Origin: JALYTY01 sp964546935 | Lineage (GTDB): Bacteria; Vulcanimicrobiota; Vulcanimicrobiia; Vulcanimicrobiales; Vulcanimicrobiaceae | Direction: 5' to 3' | DNA: 64,000 nucleotides | Assembly (NCBI GenBank): GCA_964546935.1 | Contig: CAZJLJ010000006.1 | Location: 19,393 to 83,392 of the forward strand | Part shown: in pieces, positions 52,679-62,118 of the stretch | Layout: each line of letters begins with the position of its first letter | Position numbering within the stretch: the stretch's first letter is position 1 | Made by a program: the position numbers and the translations under genes | Notes under the pieces: model-generated | The model's database searches: none | Seen by the model: the letters and a program-made list of their open reading frames with translations, nothing else | Told to the model about the DNA's origin: nothing

Positions 52679-55474
52679 ATGGTTGGCGCACCGGTCCTCT
52701 GCCGTCGTTTCGTTGGTCGTGAAAGCGAGCTTCGTCTGATGCACGATCGCTACAGCGCGGCTGCCGCTGGGCACGGTTCGATGGTTCTTGTCAGCGGCGA
52801 AGCGGGCGTTGGTAAAACGCGATTCCTGGACGAGGTCCGAGCGCAACTGAAAGCTCGTGGAGCGCGCTTTATCGGTGCCGCTGCACTGGAGCATACCGAG
52901 TCGCCGCTGGGACCGCTCGTCGCGATGTTACAAGAGCTCGACGCAACCGATCCGGCGATTTTACAACGCGAACCGTCACTGCGTGTTGCACTGGACCGAT
53001 TGTTTCCCGGACTCCTTGTGCAATCGCGCGATTCAGGCTCTTCAGTGCTTGATGGGCGGCGCGGACAGTTTGCCGCGCTGGTCGAGACACTTCGGCGATT
53101 CAGCCATGAGTCGACGGTGGTCGTTGCGCTCGACGACGTGCAGTGGGCCGATGTTGCGACGCTCGATTTTCTTCAATTTCTGATCGAGAAGATCGCCACA
53201 TTCCGACTGCTGTTCGTCGTCTCGTTCCGTTCCGACGAGTTGCATCGCCGCCATCCTCTGACGCCGGTGATCGGAAAGCTCGCCCGCCGCGACGTTGTGT
53301 GGCGAATCGACCTTGGTTTACTCGGCGAAGCCGAATCGCGTGCCTTCATCCATGCGACGCTCGAGGACCGCATGCCGCTCGACGCCGAAACAATACGTGA
53401 AGTCATCGCGCTCTCGGAGGGAAGCCCACTCTTCGTTGAAGAGTTGGTGAAGCACGCGCTCGAAGCTAAGCGTTTCGTGGGCGGACGCGTGGAGCTCCCG
53501 TCGTCGATCCGTTCGTCGGTCTTGGAACGCCTCGCTGAGTTCACTGATGACGAGCGTTCGATCCTCATGCATGCAGCGGTACTAGGGCGGCATTTCGATG
53601 CTGAATTCTTAGCACACCTCGAAGACCGTGGGCTCCAGGAGATTACTTCTGTGCTTCGGCGTGCGCGTGATGCGCAACTAATCATAGAGCGGCGTGAAAC
53701 TACACTGCAGTTTGGTTTCCGGCACGCGCTTGTTCGTGAGGCAATCTACTCCGAGCTACTCGCCGCCGAGGCGCGACCGTTACACGCGCGCATTGCTGCT
53801 GTTCTCGAAGAAAGCCCGGACACGGAAGAGCACACCATCGAACTCGCATATCACTGGTGGGCGGCGCGAAACACGGAAAAAGCAGCTTACGCGAACGAAC
53901 GCGCCGGCGATTTGGCTGCGCGTCGATTGGCGAACGAGTCGGCCGCAATTTTCTACGAACGCGCGCTCGAGTTCGTCTCGGATCCGCCGCGTCAAGCGCA
54001 GTTATACGAGAAACTCGGAGAAGTTCTTCGAATCCCCGGCCTCCCCGAACAATCGCGTCGTGCCTTCGAACGCGCGCTCGCGTACTATCGCGAGCATGGT
54101 CCGTGGGACAAGGTCGTGGACCTTATGCTTCACGTCGCGCGACAGTGCTGGCTGACAAGCGACATGGAAGAAGCGCTGGCGTTGCGCGAGCAAACTCTGG
54201 ACTTGGTCCGCGAGCATCCCGAGCACTCGCTTCATTTTGCCGCATCGGTGAGTGTCGCGAACCACTACGGTTTGCGCGGCGACAAGGAAAAGGCGGAAGC
54301 GTATCTCGATCAAGCGGATAGATCGACCGGTCCGCGTGAGCTTCGGCACGTCGTGCTCTACGAGAATACGGCCGGCCTTGTGAGTCTTCTTCACGGAGAC
54401 TTTACCGGCGCGAGAGCGCACTATGAACGTTCTATTACGCTAGCGCATAACGTCGCGGATCCGCAACTGGAAGTGTTGGCGCGTGGGAATTTGGGGTACA
54501 TCGCCACGTCGTTCGGCAAATGGGAAGTAGGGTTCGATGCTTTTGAGAGCAGTATTGCATTGGCGCGTTCGCGCTTCGTACCGGGAAATGAAGCGTATTC
54601 GCTTGGCGGATATGCCGGCATGTGCTACATCTCCGGTGATTTCGAGCTTGCGCGGAACCTGATAGAGCAGTCACTCTCGGCTTGCGATGAAGTGATGCCG
54701 GGATTGCGGCTGCAGTTGGCAGGCGTAGCGATTCCACTAGGTTTGCGGCTCGGCGACGCTACATTAGTCGACCGGTTTGCGCGCGAAGAAATCGTCGAAC
54801 TTGCATTCCGTGGTCAGGAGGGACAGAGGATCGCACCGATCGGCGCAGCTTTCGCCGAATTGTATGTCCAGCGCGGACAGACGCAGGCCGCCGTCAATCT
54901 GCTGCATCGTGCGGTTGACGCGCTTCCAAACATCGTCGAGCGTCCATGGTGTGCTTTAACGTTCGCGAAGTACGCAGCCCGGGAAGATGCATTGCGGCTC
55001 CGCGTAATGCTCGAACGCTGGGCGAAACATCCGGAAAATAGCGCGGGCAAGGCATACCTCGCACTCTTTGACGCATTGATGACCGATGATCCGCAGGCGC
55101 GCGAACTTGCCGAATATGCTGAAAGCGCGTTCGCGGAACTGCGCATGCCGTTATGGCAGGCGCTTGCGTTCGAGGTCGCACATCGCCCCCTCGAAGCGCT
55201 CGAGATTTATCGTAGAGTCGGCGATCGCACTTCGGTCGAACGCCTGGAAAGCGTTCTTAGTCGCCGCCGCCGGCCGAAGACTGAACTGACGGAACGCGAA
55301 CGCGAAGTTAGCGCACTGGTTGCCTCAGGCAAATCGAACCGCGCAATTGCCACGGAGCTCACGCTGAGCGAAAGAACGGTCGAGTCGCATGTTGCCTCGA
55401 TCCTTGCGAAGCTCGGCGTCACCTCGCGCGCTGAACTCGCGGCGCTCATCGCACGTGAACACACGAACGCGTAG
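52679..55474 (+). CDS. Large ATPase transcriptional regulator with LuxR-type HTH (MalT/LAL-like)
   Basis: About 931 aa from ATG 52679 (GTG 52628 gives 948). The N-terminal ATPase has FVGRESELRLM, Walker A GEAGVGKTR and Walker B VVALDDVQWAD. A long TPR-like helical region (residues 380-860) follows. The C-terminal HTH reads LTEREREVSALVASGKSNRAI and SERTVESHVASILAKLG. LAL/MalT-type proteins switch on nearby genes when a small inducer binds the TPR part; the flavin monooxygenase in front is the likely target. Confidence 0.92.
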   Translation: MVGAPVLCRRFVGRESELRLMHDRYSAAAAGHGSMVLVSGEAGVGKTRFLDEVRAQLKARGARFIGAAALEHTESPLGPLVAMLQELDATDPAILQREPSLRVALDRLFPGLLVQSRDSGSSVLDGRRGQFAALVETLRRFSHESTVVVALDDVQWADVATLDFLQFLIEKIATFRLLFVVSFRSDELHRRHPLTPVIGKLARRDVVWRIDLGLLGEAESRAFIHATLEDRMPLDAETIREVIALSEGSPLFVEELVKHALEAKRFVGGRVELPSSIRSSVLERLAEFTDDERSILMHAAVLGRHFDAEFLAHLEDRGLQEITSVLRRARDAQLIIERRETTLQFGFRHALVREAIYSELLAAEARPLHARIAAVLEESPDTEEHTIELAYHWWAARNTEKAAYANERAGDLAARRLANESAAIFYERALEFVSDPPRQAQLYEKLGEVLRIPGLPEQSRRAFERALAYYREHGPWDKVVDLMLHVARQCWLTSDMEEALALREQTLDLVREHPEHSLHFAASVSVANHYGLRGDKEKAEAYLDQADRSTGPRELRHVVLYENTAGLVSLLHGDFTGARAHYERSITLAHNVADPQLEVLARGNLGYIATSFGKWEVGFDAFESSIALARSRFVPGNEAYSLGGYAGMCYISGDFELARNLIEQSLSACDEVMPGLRLQLAGVAIPLGLRLGDATLVDRFAREEIVELAFRGQEGQRIAPIGAAFAELYVQRGQTQAAVNLLHRAVDALPNIVERPWCALTFAKYAAREDALRLRVMLERWAKHPENSAGKAYLALFDALMTDDPQARELAEYAESAFAELRMPLWQALAFEVAHRPLEALEIYRRVGDRTSVERLESVLSRRRRPKTELTEREREVSALVASGKSNRAIATELTLSERTVESHVASILAKLGVTSRAELAALIAREHTNA

Positions 55475-55568
55475 CCGAAGGCGCGTCCGTTAATTTTTCA
55501 ATGATAGCCTCAGGACCAGCGGCCTGTTAGTATATGGGCATGCCGTCTGGCACTATGGAGGGCTGAAA

Positions 55569-56306
55569 ATGAGTAGTGCTACCGTTCTTCATTCCGAAGG
55601 ACTAACGCTGCGCCAAGCAGCCGTCATTGCCGGTCTTGCGTACATCCTTGATCCGGTTGCCTATGCCGAACTGTCGCTCTACCCCAAGGTCGTCATACCG
55701 AATAACGTTGCACAAACAGTCCACAACGTTGAAGCGATGGGCGGATTGTTCATGGCCGCGATCCTTTGCTACCTAGTCGACTTCATATTGGACCTCGTCG
55801 CGGCTTGGGCGCTATACATCCTTCTGAGGCCGGTGAACAAAGCGCTTTCATTGCTGACCGCGATGTTCCGCGTGGTCTATACCGTGCTTGGATTATTCGG
55901 CGTCCTTCAACTAGCGCTCGTGTACCGGCTTATCCATGGACCGTATTATGCGGCTGCTTTTGGCGCGAAAGAATTGCAAGCTCAAGTCCAAATGCTTATC
56001 GACTCGTTCCGTTACGGCTGGGGGTTTAGTCTCATCATCTTCGGCATTCATCTAGTTCTGCTCGGGTATCTGATCTACAGATCGGGATACATTCCAAAAC
56101 TGCTTGGAATAATATTGGCTGCACTCGGAATCGGTTGGATCGCCGCCGAGCTAAGACCATACCTCTATCCCGCGGCAAATTTCAATTGGTTCTTGGTGGT
56201 CGCATTCGCAGAGATTCTGTTGCCGTTATGGCTCTTAACGATGGGCTGGAGAATCAAGGTTGAATCCGATACCGGTGCATTGTCTACGGGCCCGGCGACG
56301 CGATAG
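55569..56306 (+). CDS. DUF4386 family membrane protein
   Basis: 245 aa with about six membrane helices and GGAGG before ATG. The pattern LYPKVVIPNNVAQTVHNV and LVAAWALYILLRPVNKALSL followed by MFRVVYTVL matches DUF4386, uncharacterised membrane proteins common in Actinobacteria and related phyla. The next gene starts 22 bp downstream, so they may be co-transcribed. Confidence 0.85.
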   Translation: MSSATVLHSEGLTLRQAAVIAGLAYILDPVAYAELSLYPKVVIPNNVAQTVHNVEAMGGLFMAAILCYLVDFILDLVAAWALYILLRPVNKALSLLTAMFRVVYTVLGLFGVLQLALVYRLIHGPYYAAAFGAKELQAQVQMLIDSFRYGWGFSLIIFGIHLVLLGYLIYRSGYIPKLLGIILAALGIGWIAAELRPYLYPAANFNWFLVVAFAEILLPLWLLTMGWRIKVESDTGALSTGPATR

Positions 56307-56328
56307 AATTTGCGAGGGGGCTTCAACA

Positions 56329-57840
56329 ATGTCCGTCCGCATCCTAATTCTCGCGATTTTCTCGATCGTTGCGGTCGAGTTCGGCTCGCTAATTCGCCAT
56401 CAGGCAGAAGCGCAGGAAAAGAGTTCAACATTACAACGCCAGATCGCGCACGTTGAGACACAGGTTGATCAGATTGAGTCGTCCGCGCTAGCTGAAGCGG
56501 CTAAAACCACACCGGGAAGCCCGCAACGAGTGGTCGTCCTCGGGAAGATTCTATTTTTCGACAAGAATATTTCGGTAAATAAGAACACGGCGTGTGCGTT
56601 CTGCCACATGCCTCAAACCGGCTTCCAAGGTGCGATCGAGATTATCAACAAGACGACCGTGAATCAACCGGGGTCGGTTCGCACACGTTTTAGCGCGCGC
56701 AAGCCGCCGAGCGCTGCGTACGCGGCGTTTTCTCCACCTTTATATTATCGCGCAAGCAGCCAGGACTTTGTGGGCGGAAATTTCTGGGATCTGCGCGCCA
56801 CCGGATTACGATTGCGGAACCCCGCGGCCTCGCAGTCGCAAGGATCACCGCTCAATCCAACGGAGATGGCTAACATGGAGCCGGCGTGCGTTGTGAGGCG
56901 AATCGCGCAGCGTCCGTACCGCTATTTTTGGGAAGAAGTGCTGGGCCCGCGTGCCTTCGACGTGAATTGGCCGTCAAACGTCGATAAGCTCTGCTCGCGC
57001 CCGAATAGCAATCCTGCACTGAAGATCGGTTCGGAAGTTCCGGGGCCGAACGAGACTCCGTATATCGTTGAACTGCAGCAGCGCGACCGCGTTCGAGTGC
57101 AATACACTTTCGATGCGATGGCGCAAGCTATTGCCGCCTACGAAGCCTCGCCTGAAGTAAGTCCGTTCAGTTCGAAGTTCGATGCATTCTTAGCGGGCAA
57201 AACACAACTATCGAGTAGCGAGCGGCGAGGATACGACCTCTTCAACGGTAAGGCCCGATGCAACACGTGCCACATCGATCCGAAGGGAGACAAACGTCCG
57301 CTATTTACTGATGAGACGACGGGCAATCTCGGCATTCCGAAGAACCCGGCCATGGCGTACTATCGCCAAACCAGGCCGGACGCATACGGCTATGTCGGCG
57401 ATCCCGAGGGTGAAGCATTTGTAGATAAAGCCGCCGGCGACTACTTGCGCAGTAACGAAAACTACGTTAGCCCGTGGAAGAAACTCGCATCAGCATTTGA
57501 CGGCCGTTTTCGCATTCCGACATTACGGAACGTCGACATGCGGCCGTATCCAACGTTCGTAAAAGCGTATGGCCACAACGGCTATTTCAAGAGCCTCAAG
57601 GAGATCGTCCATTTCTACAACACGCGCGATCGCTTGCGGCGGTGTGCGGTTGGCTCGCCGGGCGAGAAAGTCACGTGTTGGCCCGCTCCGGAAGTATCGG
57701 CTAACGTCGATACCTCGTGCTGCGACCTAGGGTTAAGCGATGCTCAAGAGAACGATTTAGTCGCGTTTTTAAAAACGTTAACAGATGGTTATCGTCCGGC
57801 GGCGTTGTCCGCAGAGAAACATACCACGCCCTATAAGTGA
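56329..57840 (+). CDS. Exported dihaem cytochrome c peroxidase/MauG-family protein
   Basis: 503 aa from ATG 56329, with GAGGGGG upstream. A signal peptide or anchor is followed by two haem c sites, CAFCH (Cys89, Cys92, His93) and CNTCH (Cys311, Cys314, His315). VVLGKILFFDKNISVNKN is the standard bacterial CCP opening. It is longer than most CCPs (about 330 aa) because of inserts between the haems. It reduces peroxide or oxidises a protein or small substrate in the periplasm. It leads directly into the GT4 gene 17 bp downstream. Confidence 0.9.
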   Translation: MSVRILILAIFSIVAVEFGSLIRHQAEAQEKSSTLQRQIAHVETQVDQIESSALAEAAKTTPGSPQRVVVLGKILFFDKNISVNKNTACAFCHMPQTGFQGAIEIINKTTVNQPGSVRTRFSARKPPSAAYAAFSPPLYYRASSQDFVGGNFWDLRATGLRLRNPAASQSQGSPLNPTEMANMEPACVVRRIAQRPYRYFWEEVLGPRAFDVNWPSNVDKLCSRPNSNPALKIGSEVPGPNETPYIVELQQRDRVRVQYTFDAMAQAIAAYEASPEVSPFSSKFDAFLAGKTQLSSSERRGYDLFNGKARCNTCHIDPKGDKRPLFTDETTGNLGIPKNPAMAYYRQTRPDAYGYVGDPEGEAFVDKAAGDYLRSNENYVSPWKKLASAFDGRFRIPTLRNVDMRPYPTFVKAYGHNGYFKSLKEIVHFYNTRDRLRRCAVGSPGEKVTCWPAPEVSANVDTSCCDLGLSDAQENDLVAFLKTLTDGYRPAALSAEKHTTPYK

Positions 57841-57857
57841 GTACTGGGTGCACTGCA

Positions 57858-58946
57858 ATGAAGGTGCTGCATATAACGCGCAGCTCCGGCTTGTCGGTGG
57901 AAAATGCGCCTGCCGGCGGTCTGGAGCGCGCAGTTTCCGAACTCGCGCAAGCGCAACGGGAACGCGGTATCGACGCCGTCGTTACCGCCGTGGAGCCGGC
58001 GGATCTTTCCATTGCCGGCGAGGCCGCGTTGCGTAATGATTGGGCCTCAGTTGCTCGGATCGCCGAAGCATCGCTTTTGCAAGCGGATTTCGACATCGTG
58101 CATGGGCATGATTGGTATGCGCAACCCGTGGTGGAAGCGTTGTACCGGCGCGGCCATCGCGCAATCTTTGCGACGTCACACCTTCCGATCCGGCGCGGCT
58201 TCACCTACCGTGATGCAAGCGTCACGTGGCGCGCCAAGCTGTGGCTAGAGGCTCGTCTTTTCGATATCGCATCCACGATCGTCGCGATTTCGCCGGTTGA
58301 CGCCGAGTTTCTCTATCAAGAGTACGGGCTGACGCGCGAGCGCGTCGCAATCGTTCCGCATGGAGTCAATGGTGCAGTCTTCAACGGCGCAACGAATAGC
58401 GCGCGCGATATTCAAAATCCACGTTTCCTCGTTGTTGGACGCGTCACACAGCAAAAAGGCGTGGAGCTTGCAATTCGTGCTTTCGCGGCTGTGCTGGATC
58501 GGCTTCCATCGGCAACGTTACGAATCGTCGGCGGTGGTGACCGCGTCGAGGCTTGTGAACGGCTTGCGCAACGACTCGGCGTCTCCGATCGCCTCGAGTT
58601 CGTACCTTACACCGATGGGACGGCGACTCTGCTGGAGGCGTATCATCGCTCGACACTCTTGCTTATGCCGTCGCTTTTCGAGCCTTTCGGCCTTGTCGGC
58701 GTTGAGGCGCTAGCATGCGGTTGTCCCGTCCTCGCGGTGGAACCGACCGGCGCAGCTTATTTAGAAGAAGACGAGCTAACACCGCATCCTTCGCCGTCGC
58801 GCTTCGCATCGGCAATTCTAGAGCGGCTCGCCACGTTGCAACGCGATGGTATCGACGGACCTGCGCTACGTGCGCGCGCCTTACGATGGTCGTGGGGTAG
58901 CGCCGCGCGTGAAATGGAATTGCTCTACTCGCGGGCGCTGCAATGA
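57858..58946 (+). CDS. Family 4 glycosyltransferase
   Basis: 362 aa from ATG 57858. GT-B fold: N-domain MKVLHITRSSGL, GGLERAVSELA and DIVHGHDWYA; C-domain FLVVGRVTQQKGVELAIRAF and the donor-binding EPFGLVGVEALACGCPV. It uses a nucleotide sugar to build an α-glycosidic link, as in glycogen, trehalose or surface glycans. Its TGA overlaps the GH57 ATG (ATGA). A role with GH57 in making or trimming an α-glucan is likely but unproved. Confidence 0.9.
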   Translation: MKVLHITRSSGLSVENAPAGGLERAVSELAQAQRERGIDAVVTAVEPADLSIAGEAALRNDWASVARIAEASLLQADFDIVHGHDWYAQPVVEALYRRGHRAIFATSHLPIRRGFTYRDASVTWRAKLWLEARLFDIASTIVAISPVDAEFLYQEYGLTRERVAIVPHGVNGAVFNGATNSARDIQNPRFLVVGRVTQQKGVELAIRAFAAVLDRLPSATLRIVGGGDRVEACERLAQRLGVSDRLEFVPYTDGTATLLEAYHRSTLLLMPSLFEPFGLVGVEALACGCPVLAVEPTGAAYLEEDELTPHPSPSRFASAILERLATLQRDGIDGPALRARALRWSWGSAAREMELLYSRALQ

Positions 58947-60070
58947 AGCGACAACTGCACCTGGTGTGGTTTTGCCACCAGCCGTTCTTCGTTCCCGACG
59001 AAGAGATCCTGTGGCGCGTTAATTCAAGCTACGTTCCGCTGCTCGATGCCTTAAGCGAACGCCGGATCCCGTTCTCGTTTGCGATGTCGGGCTCTCTACT
59101 GCGACGCGTGGCCGAGCTTTCACCGTATTGCGTTGATGCAATACAAGCCTATAGCGATGCGGGACTCCTATCGATGGTGGGGACGGCAGCGTGCCATCCG
59201 ATCTTGCCATGGCTGACAAACGCATGGGCGCGCGAGCAGCTTGAGTCGGACAAGCGCGCGAGAGCGGAACTGCAGCTTCCATCTTCGGACGCGTTTTGGC
59301 CAACCGAGCTTGCGTGGTCGATGCGCGTTGGGAAGGCGGCGGCCGATGCCGGATACCATAGAGCATTCGTCGATAGCCGGTGCTGCGATTTGGCCGATAC
59401 TGCTCCGGATTGGACCTATGCCGGCGGACGTCTCCTTCCGGATTTGCGGGCGCCTAAGCGTGCCGGCCGTTTTAATCGGTTGCAACTTTCCAGCGACAAC
59501 CAAACCAAACCATTCGAGTTGTGGGTGCGCGACGCGTCGCTGGCTCACGCTTTCATCGCCGCACTGCGGACCGATGAGCCGGACGAACGGTGCCATCTTG
59601 CATCATTTCTGGAAGCGCTGGATACAGTGCGCGGCGAAGCGGCTGATCCGGATGCACCGGTTATGCTCGCCGACGATGCGGAACGGTTTCTTCCCGATGG
59701 ACTCGCGCGCTTTTTGGATTTATTGGATGGATTGCTCGATAGCGGTGTAGAGTTTTGTTCCGCGTCGCGATTTGCCGAAGTAGCGCCCTGCCGTACCGTG
59801 GATTACGTTCCCGCCGGAACGATGGAAGCCGACGACGCGCTTTGGAATCAATCGCCCGATGATCGGTGGTTTCGCGAGTCGCTCGATCGTGCGGCGGACC
59901 GGCTCGCATCGCGCGTAAAGTGGAACGGCGAAAATTCGCACGATCGAGAGTGGATCGATCGGATGCTCCGCATTCAAGACTCGAGTTTCTATTTTTGGCG
60001 CTACATCTCGCGGACTCGCCGCCCGTTTTACGACGAACTCTTCAAGATCGAAGCGTGGCTTGATGTATAA
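58943..60070 (+). CDS. GH57 family glycoside hydrolase, short form
   Basis: 375 aa, with no signal peptide. GH57 features: the opening LHLVWFCHQPFFV (the HxHxP-like motif reduced to HQP), the nucleophile probably Glu122 in FWPTELAWS, and the acid/base aspartate in MLADDAERF (residues 244-245). GH57 enzymes are α-amylases, 4-α-glucanotransferases or branching enzymes acting with retention. This one is at the short end of the family and lacks the long C-terminal helical domain. It is coupled to the GT4 gene, suggesting glucan synthesis or editing. Confidence 0.82.
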   Translation: MKRQLHLVWFCHQPFFVPDEEILWRVNSSYVPLLDALSERRIPFSFAMSGSLLRRVAELSPYCVDAIQAYSDAGLLSMVGTAACHPILPWLTNAWAREQLESDKRARAELQLPSSDAFWPTELAWSMRVGKAAADAGYHRAFVDSRCCDLADTAPDWTYAGGRLLPDLRAPKRAGRFNRLQLSSDNQTKPFELWVRDASLAHAFIAALRTDEPDERCHLASFLEALDTVRGEAADPDAPVMLADDAERFLPDGLARFLDLLDGLLDSGVEFCSASRFAEVAPCRTVDYVPAGTMEADDALWNQSPDDRWFRESLDRAADRLASRVKWNGENSHDREWIDRMLRIQDSSFYFWRYISRTRRPFYDELFKIEAWLDV

Positions 60071-61358
60071 AGAGTCACGACAAGTGAGAAACGCGGGATT
60101 CGCGTTGCTTGCCGGTTATCATTGCGCAACGCAATGGCAGGAGCTGCGGAACGCGACGAGTTCGTGCATCGACTGGGACGATCCGAAGGATCCGAACTCA
60201 CGTGGCGTGGATGGTCCCGTCGGCGATTTTCGTATTCCGGAGAAATTCCTAATCAGCAAGCAGCTCTTCGTTGAAGAAGGGGAGTCACCGATCCCGTCTT
60301 TTCCGCCAAAGCGGGGGCGTTCGAGACGCGACTGCACGCTCGACGTGCGTGTCGGCGGTGGCGACAAACTGACGCTTCCGTTCACAGTTGTCCTTTCGTA
60401 CTTTGAAACGCAAAACGTTCTGACGCTTGTCGCATACGTACGATTCTCGGAGATTTCCATAGACCGGCTGCTTTTTGTAAAAGAAGCGAAGTGGTTCAAA
60501 GAAAAGGATGAAGATTGGCTGCGATTGCGAGCGGATGGATCTAATCCGCAGCGAGTCGACTCGTATGCCGACGCGTTTGAAGCATTTCTGCACGCGTGCG
60601 GCGCGAACGGATTTTGCACGAAAGATTGGCCGCTATTCGACTTTCTGGAGATCTCCGACTATGGACCGGCGCTCGGAGGTGGGCCGAACAGCGACGTTCG
60701 CTTGACGGTCCGCGAACACTACGGTCTCCTGTACGGTGACGAAGGATACCGGCTGATCGATGATACGGAGAAACGCTATCAAGCCTTTCTTCTCGATGAC
60801 GACACGCGGTTTCGCGGACGCGCGGAGTGGCTCTACAATTTCGGCCACACCACGTGCTTGTCGTTTGTAACGCCCGACATTGCGCAGTCGCGCCTCACGT
60901 GGAGCACCTACTATCGCGATCGGGTGGGATACGTGCCGATCTTGGATCGCTACATTGGCTTCGATACGGATGTGCCAAGTTTGCGCGACGGAATTCCACT
61001 GCTTGTCGAACTCTGTCTGCTTCGGTATGTGGAGCTACGCGCGATTGCCGACTTGTTGAAGAAAGAGCAGGGCTCCTCAATCTGGCAAATCTTCCTTTGG
61101 ATGTGGATGCGTTTTCGCGGCACAACGCCTATCGAAAGAGCCGTCTCGGCGCTGCAACGCCTCGATCTTTATCAAGACACGGCGTTGTGGATCATCGGCG
61201 GCGCGTACACCGACCTGTTCTATGCCTACGGCAGTATTCGTAAAGGATTGGATCGCGCAATAGCCACCGATCAAAGCGTAAGTAGCGATGTGCGCGTTTT
61301 TATCATCGGCATCATATCGCTCGTCCTGGCGATCCTGGCACTGGTTCTGAAGAAATAG
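60063..61358 (+). CDS. C-tail-anchored protein of unknown function, third gene of the GT4/GH57 operon
   Basis: 431 aa from ATG 60063, overlapping the GH57 stop by 8 bp. Residues 1-400 are soluble, with no signal peptide. The front half is β-rich (SRRDCTLDVRVGG, LPFTVVLSYFETQNVLTLVAYV). The back half is helical, with LLVELCLLRYVELRAIADLL and YTDLFYAYGSIRKGLDRA. The last 20 residues are one membrane helix, VFIIGIISLVLAILALVLKK, so the protein is held at the membrane facing the cytoplasm. I recognise no family. Its fixed place after GT4 and GH57 suggests a scaffold or export link for the glucan made by them. Confidence 0.75.
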   Translation: MYKESRQVRNAGFALLAGYHCATQWQELRNATSSCIDWDDPKDPNSRGVDGPVGDFRIPEKFLISKQLFVEEGESPIPSFPPKRGRSRRDCTLDVRVGGGDKLTLPFTVVLSYFETQNVLTLVAYVRFSEISIDRLLFVKEAKWFKEKDEDWLRLRADGSNPQRVDSYADAFEAFLHACGANGFCTKDWPLFDFLEISDYGPALGGGPNSDVRLTVREHYGLLYGDEGYRLIDDTEKRYQAFLLDDDTRFRGRAEWLYNFGHTTCLSFVTPDIAQSRLTWSTYYRDRVGYVPILDRYIGFDTDVPSLRDGIPLLVELCLLRYVELRAIADLLKKEQGSSIWQIFLWMWMRFRGTTPIERAVSALQRLDLYQDTALWIIGGAYTDLFYAYGSIRKGLDRAIATDQSVSSDVRVFIIGIISLVLAILALVLKK

Positions 61359-61398
61359 TGCGTAAACGGTGTGGGCTTGCGTCAGTTCGTATGTGGTA

Positions 61399-61435
61399 AC
61401 TGGGCCACTGACTCTTACATTACCCACGGCCCAGT
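61399..61435. repeat. Inverted repeat downstream of the tail-anchored gene
   Basis: ACTGGGCC (61399-61406) and GGCCCAGT (61428-61435) are perfect inverted repeats 21 bp apart in the 182-bp intergenic region. No T-run follows; it could be a weak terminator or an operator. Nothing else is seen between 61359 and 61540. Confidence 0.4.
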
Positions 61436-61540
61436 AAAGCGGCAGCGCTGCTTTCGGGCTCTTACAGCGGCGAACTGCAACCGAGCCGTGTAGGATGGGT
61501 TTTCCGTTCTTAGCACACCCCTTCGGCAAGGGAGATAGAG

Positions 61541-62065
61541 TTGCGCATCAGGATACGAAGCAGTTATTTAGGCGCGATCGCAGTTGGCGTACTCTGGGCA
61601 TTTGTGATGCTCACCCATAAGGCGGCGGCCTCGAGCGACGTTGCTGCACCGGCGGGCGCGACGGTCGTCGATGAAGTCCAGGCCGGCGGTGCACAGGTAT
61701 ACGCTTGCCGTGAAAATGCGGGAAGCTACGTGTGGACCCTTGTGGGACCGCAGGCGGTATTGATAAACGACGACGGAAGCCCGTTTGGAACGCATAGCGC
61801 AGGACCGACGTGGAGCTCGTCTGACGGAAGCTCGATCACCGCTGACGGAGCACATCCGCTTGCAAAGACGGATAGATCGCAGAGTGTGCCTGCACTGGTC
61901 TTGAGAGTGACGTCATCAAAAGGAACGGGAGTTCTCAGCTCGGTGCGGTTCGTAAGAAGGTGGGATACTGAAGGCGGTTTGCCGCCAAACGACGGTTGCG
62001 ATGCCGCGCATGCGAACGTGACAACCGCGAGCCACTACAGCGCCGTATACACGTTTTATCGCTAA
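61541..62065 (+). CDS. Exported DUF3455 family protein
   Basis: 174 aa from TTG 61541, supported by GGAGA 5 bp upstream. One N-terminal hydrophobic segment (YLGAIAVGVLWAFVMLTH) serves as a signal or anchor. The domain matches DUF3455: GGAQVYACRENAGSYVWTLVG, FGTHSAGPTWSSSDGSSI, RWDTEGGLPPNDGCDA and YSAVYTFYR. These are secreted β-barrel-like proteins of unknown role in fungi and bacteria. Two Cys could form a disulfide. It is followed by a bidirectional terminator. Confidence 0.85.
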   Translation: MRIRIRSSYLGAIAVGVLWAFVMLTHKAAASSDVAAPAGATVVDEVQAGGAQVYACRENAGSYVWTLVGPQAVLINDDGSPFGTHSAGPTWSSSDGSSITADGAHPLAKTDRSQSVPALVLRVTSSKGTGVLSSVRFVRRWDTEGGLPPNDGCDAAHANVTTASHYSAVYTFYR

Positions 62066-62069
62066 GTTG

Positions 62070-62099
62070 AGAAGGGCAGCACAAGGTTGTGCCGCCCTT
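62070..62099. terminator. Bidirectional terminator between convergent genes
   Basis: GAAGGGCAGCACAA (62070-62083) and TTGTGCCGCCCTTC (62086-62099) pair over 14 bp with one mismatch and a 2-nt loop. The hairpin lies between the DUF3455 gene and the propeller lipoprotein, which converge. T-tracts are weak on both sides. Confidence 0.7.
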
Positions 62100-62118
62100 C
62101 GTTCATGCGTGCATTACT

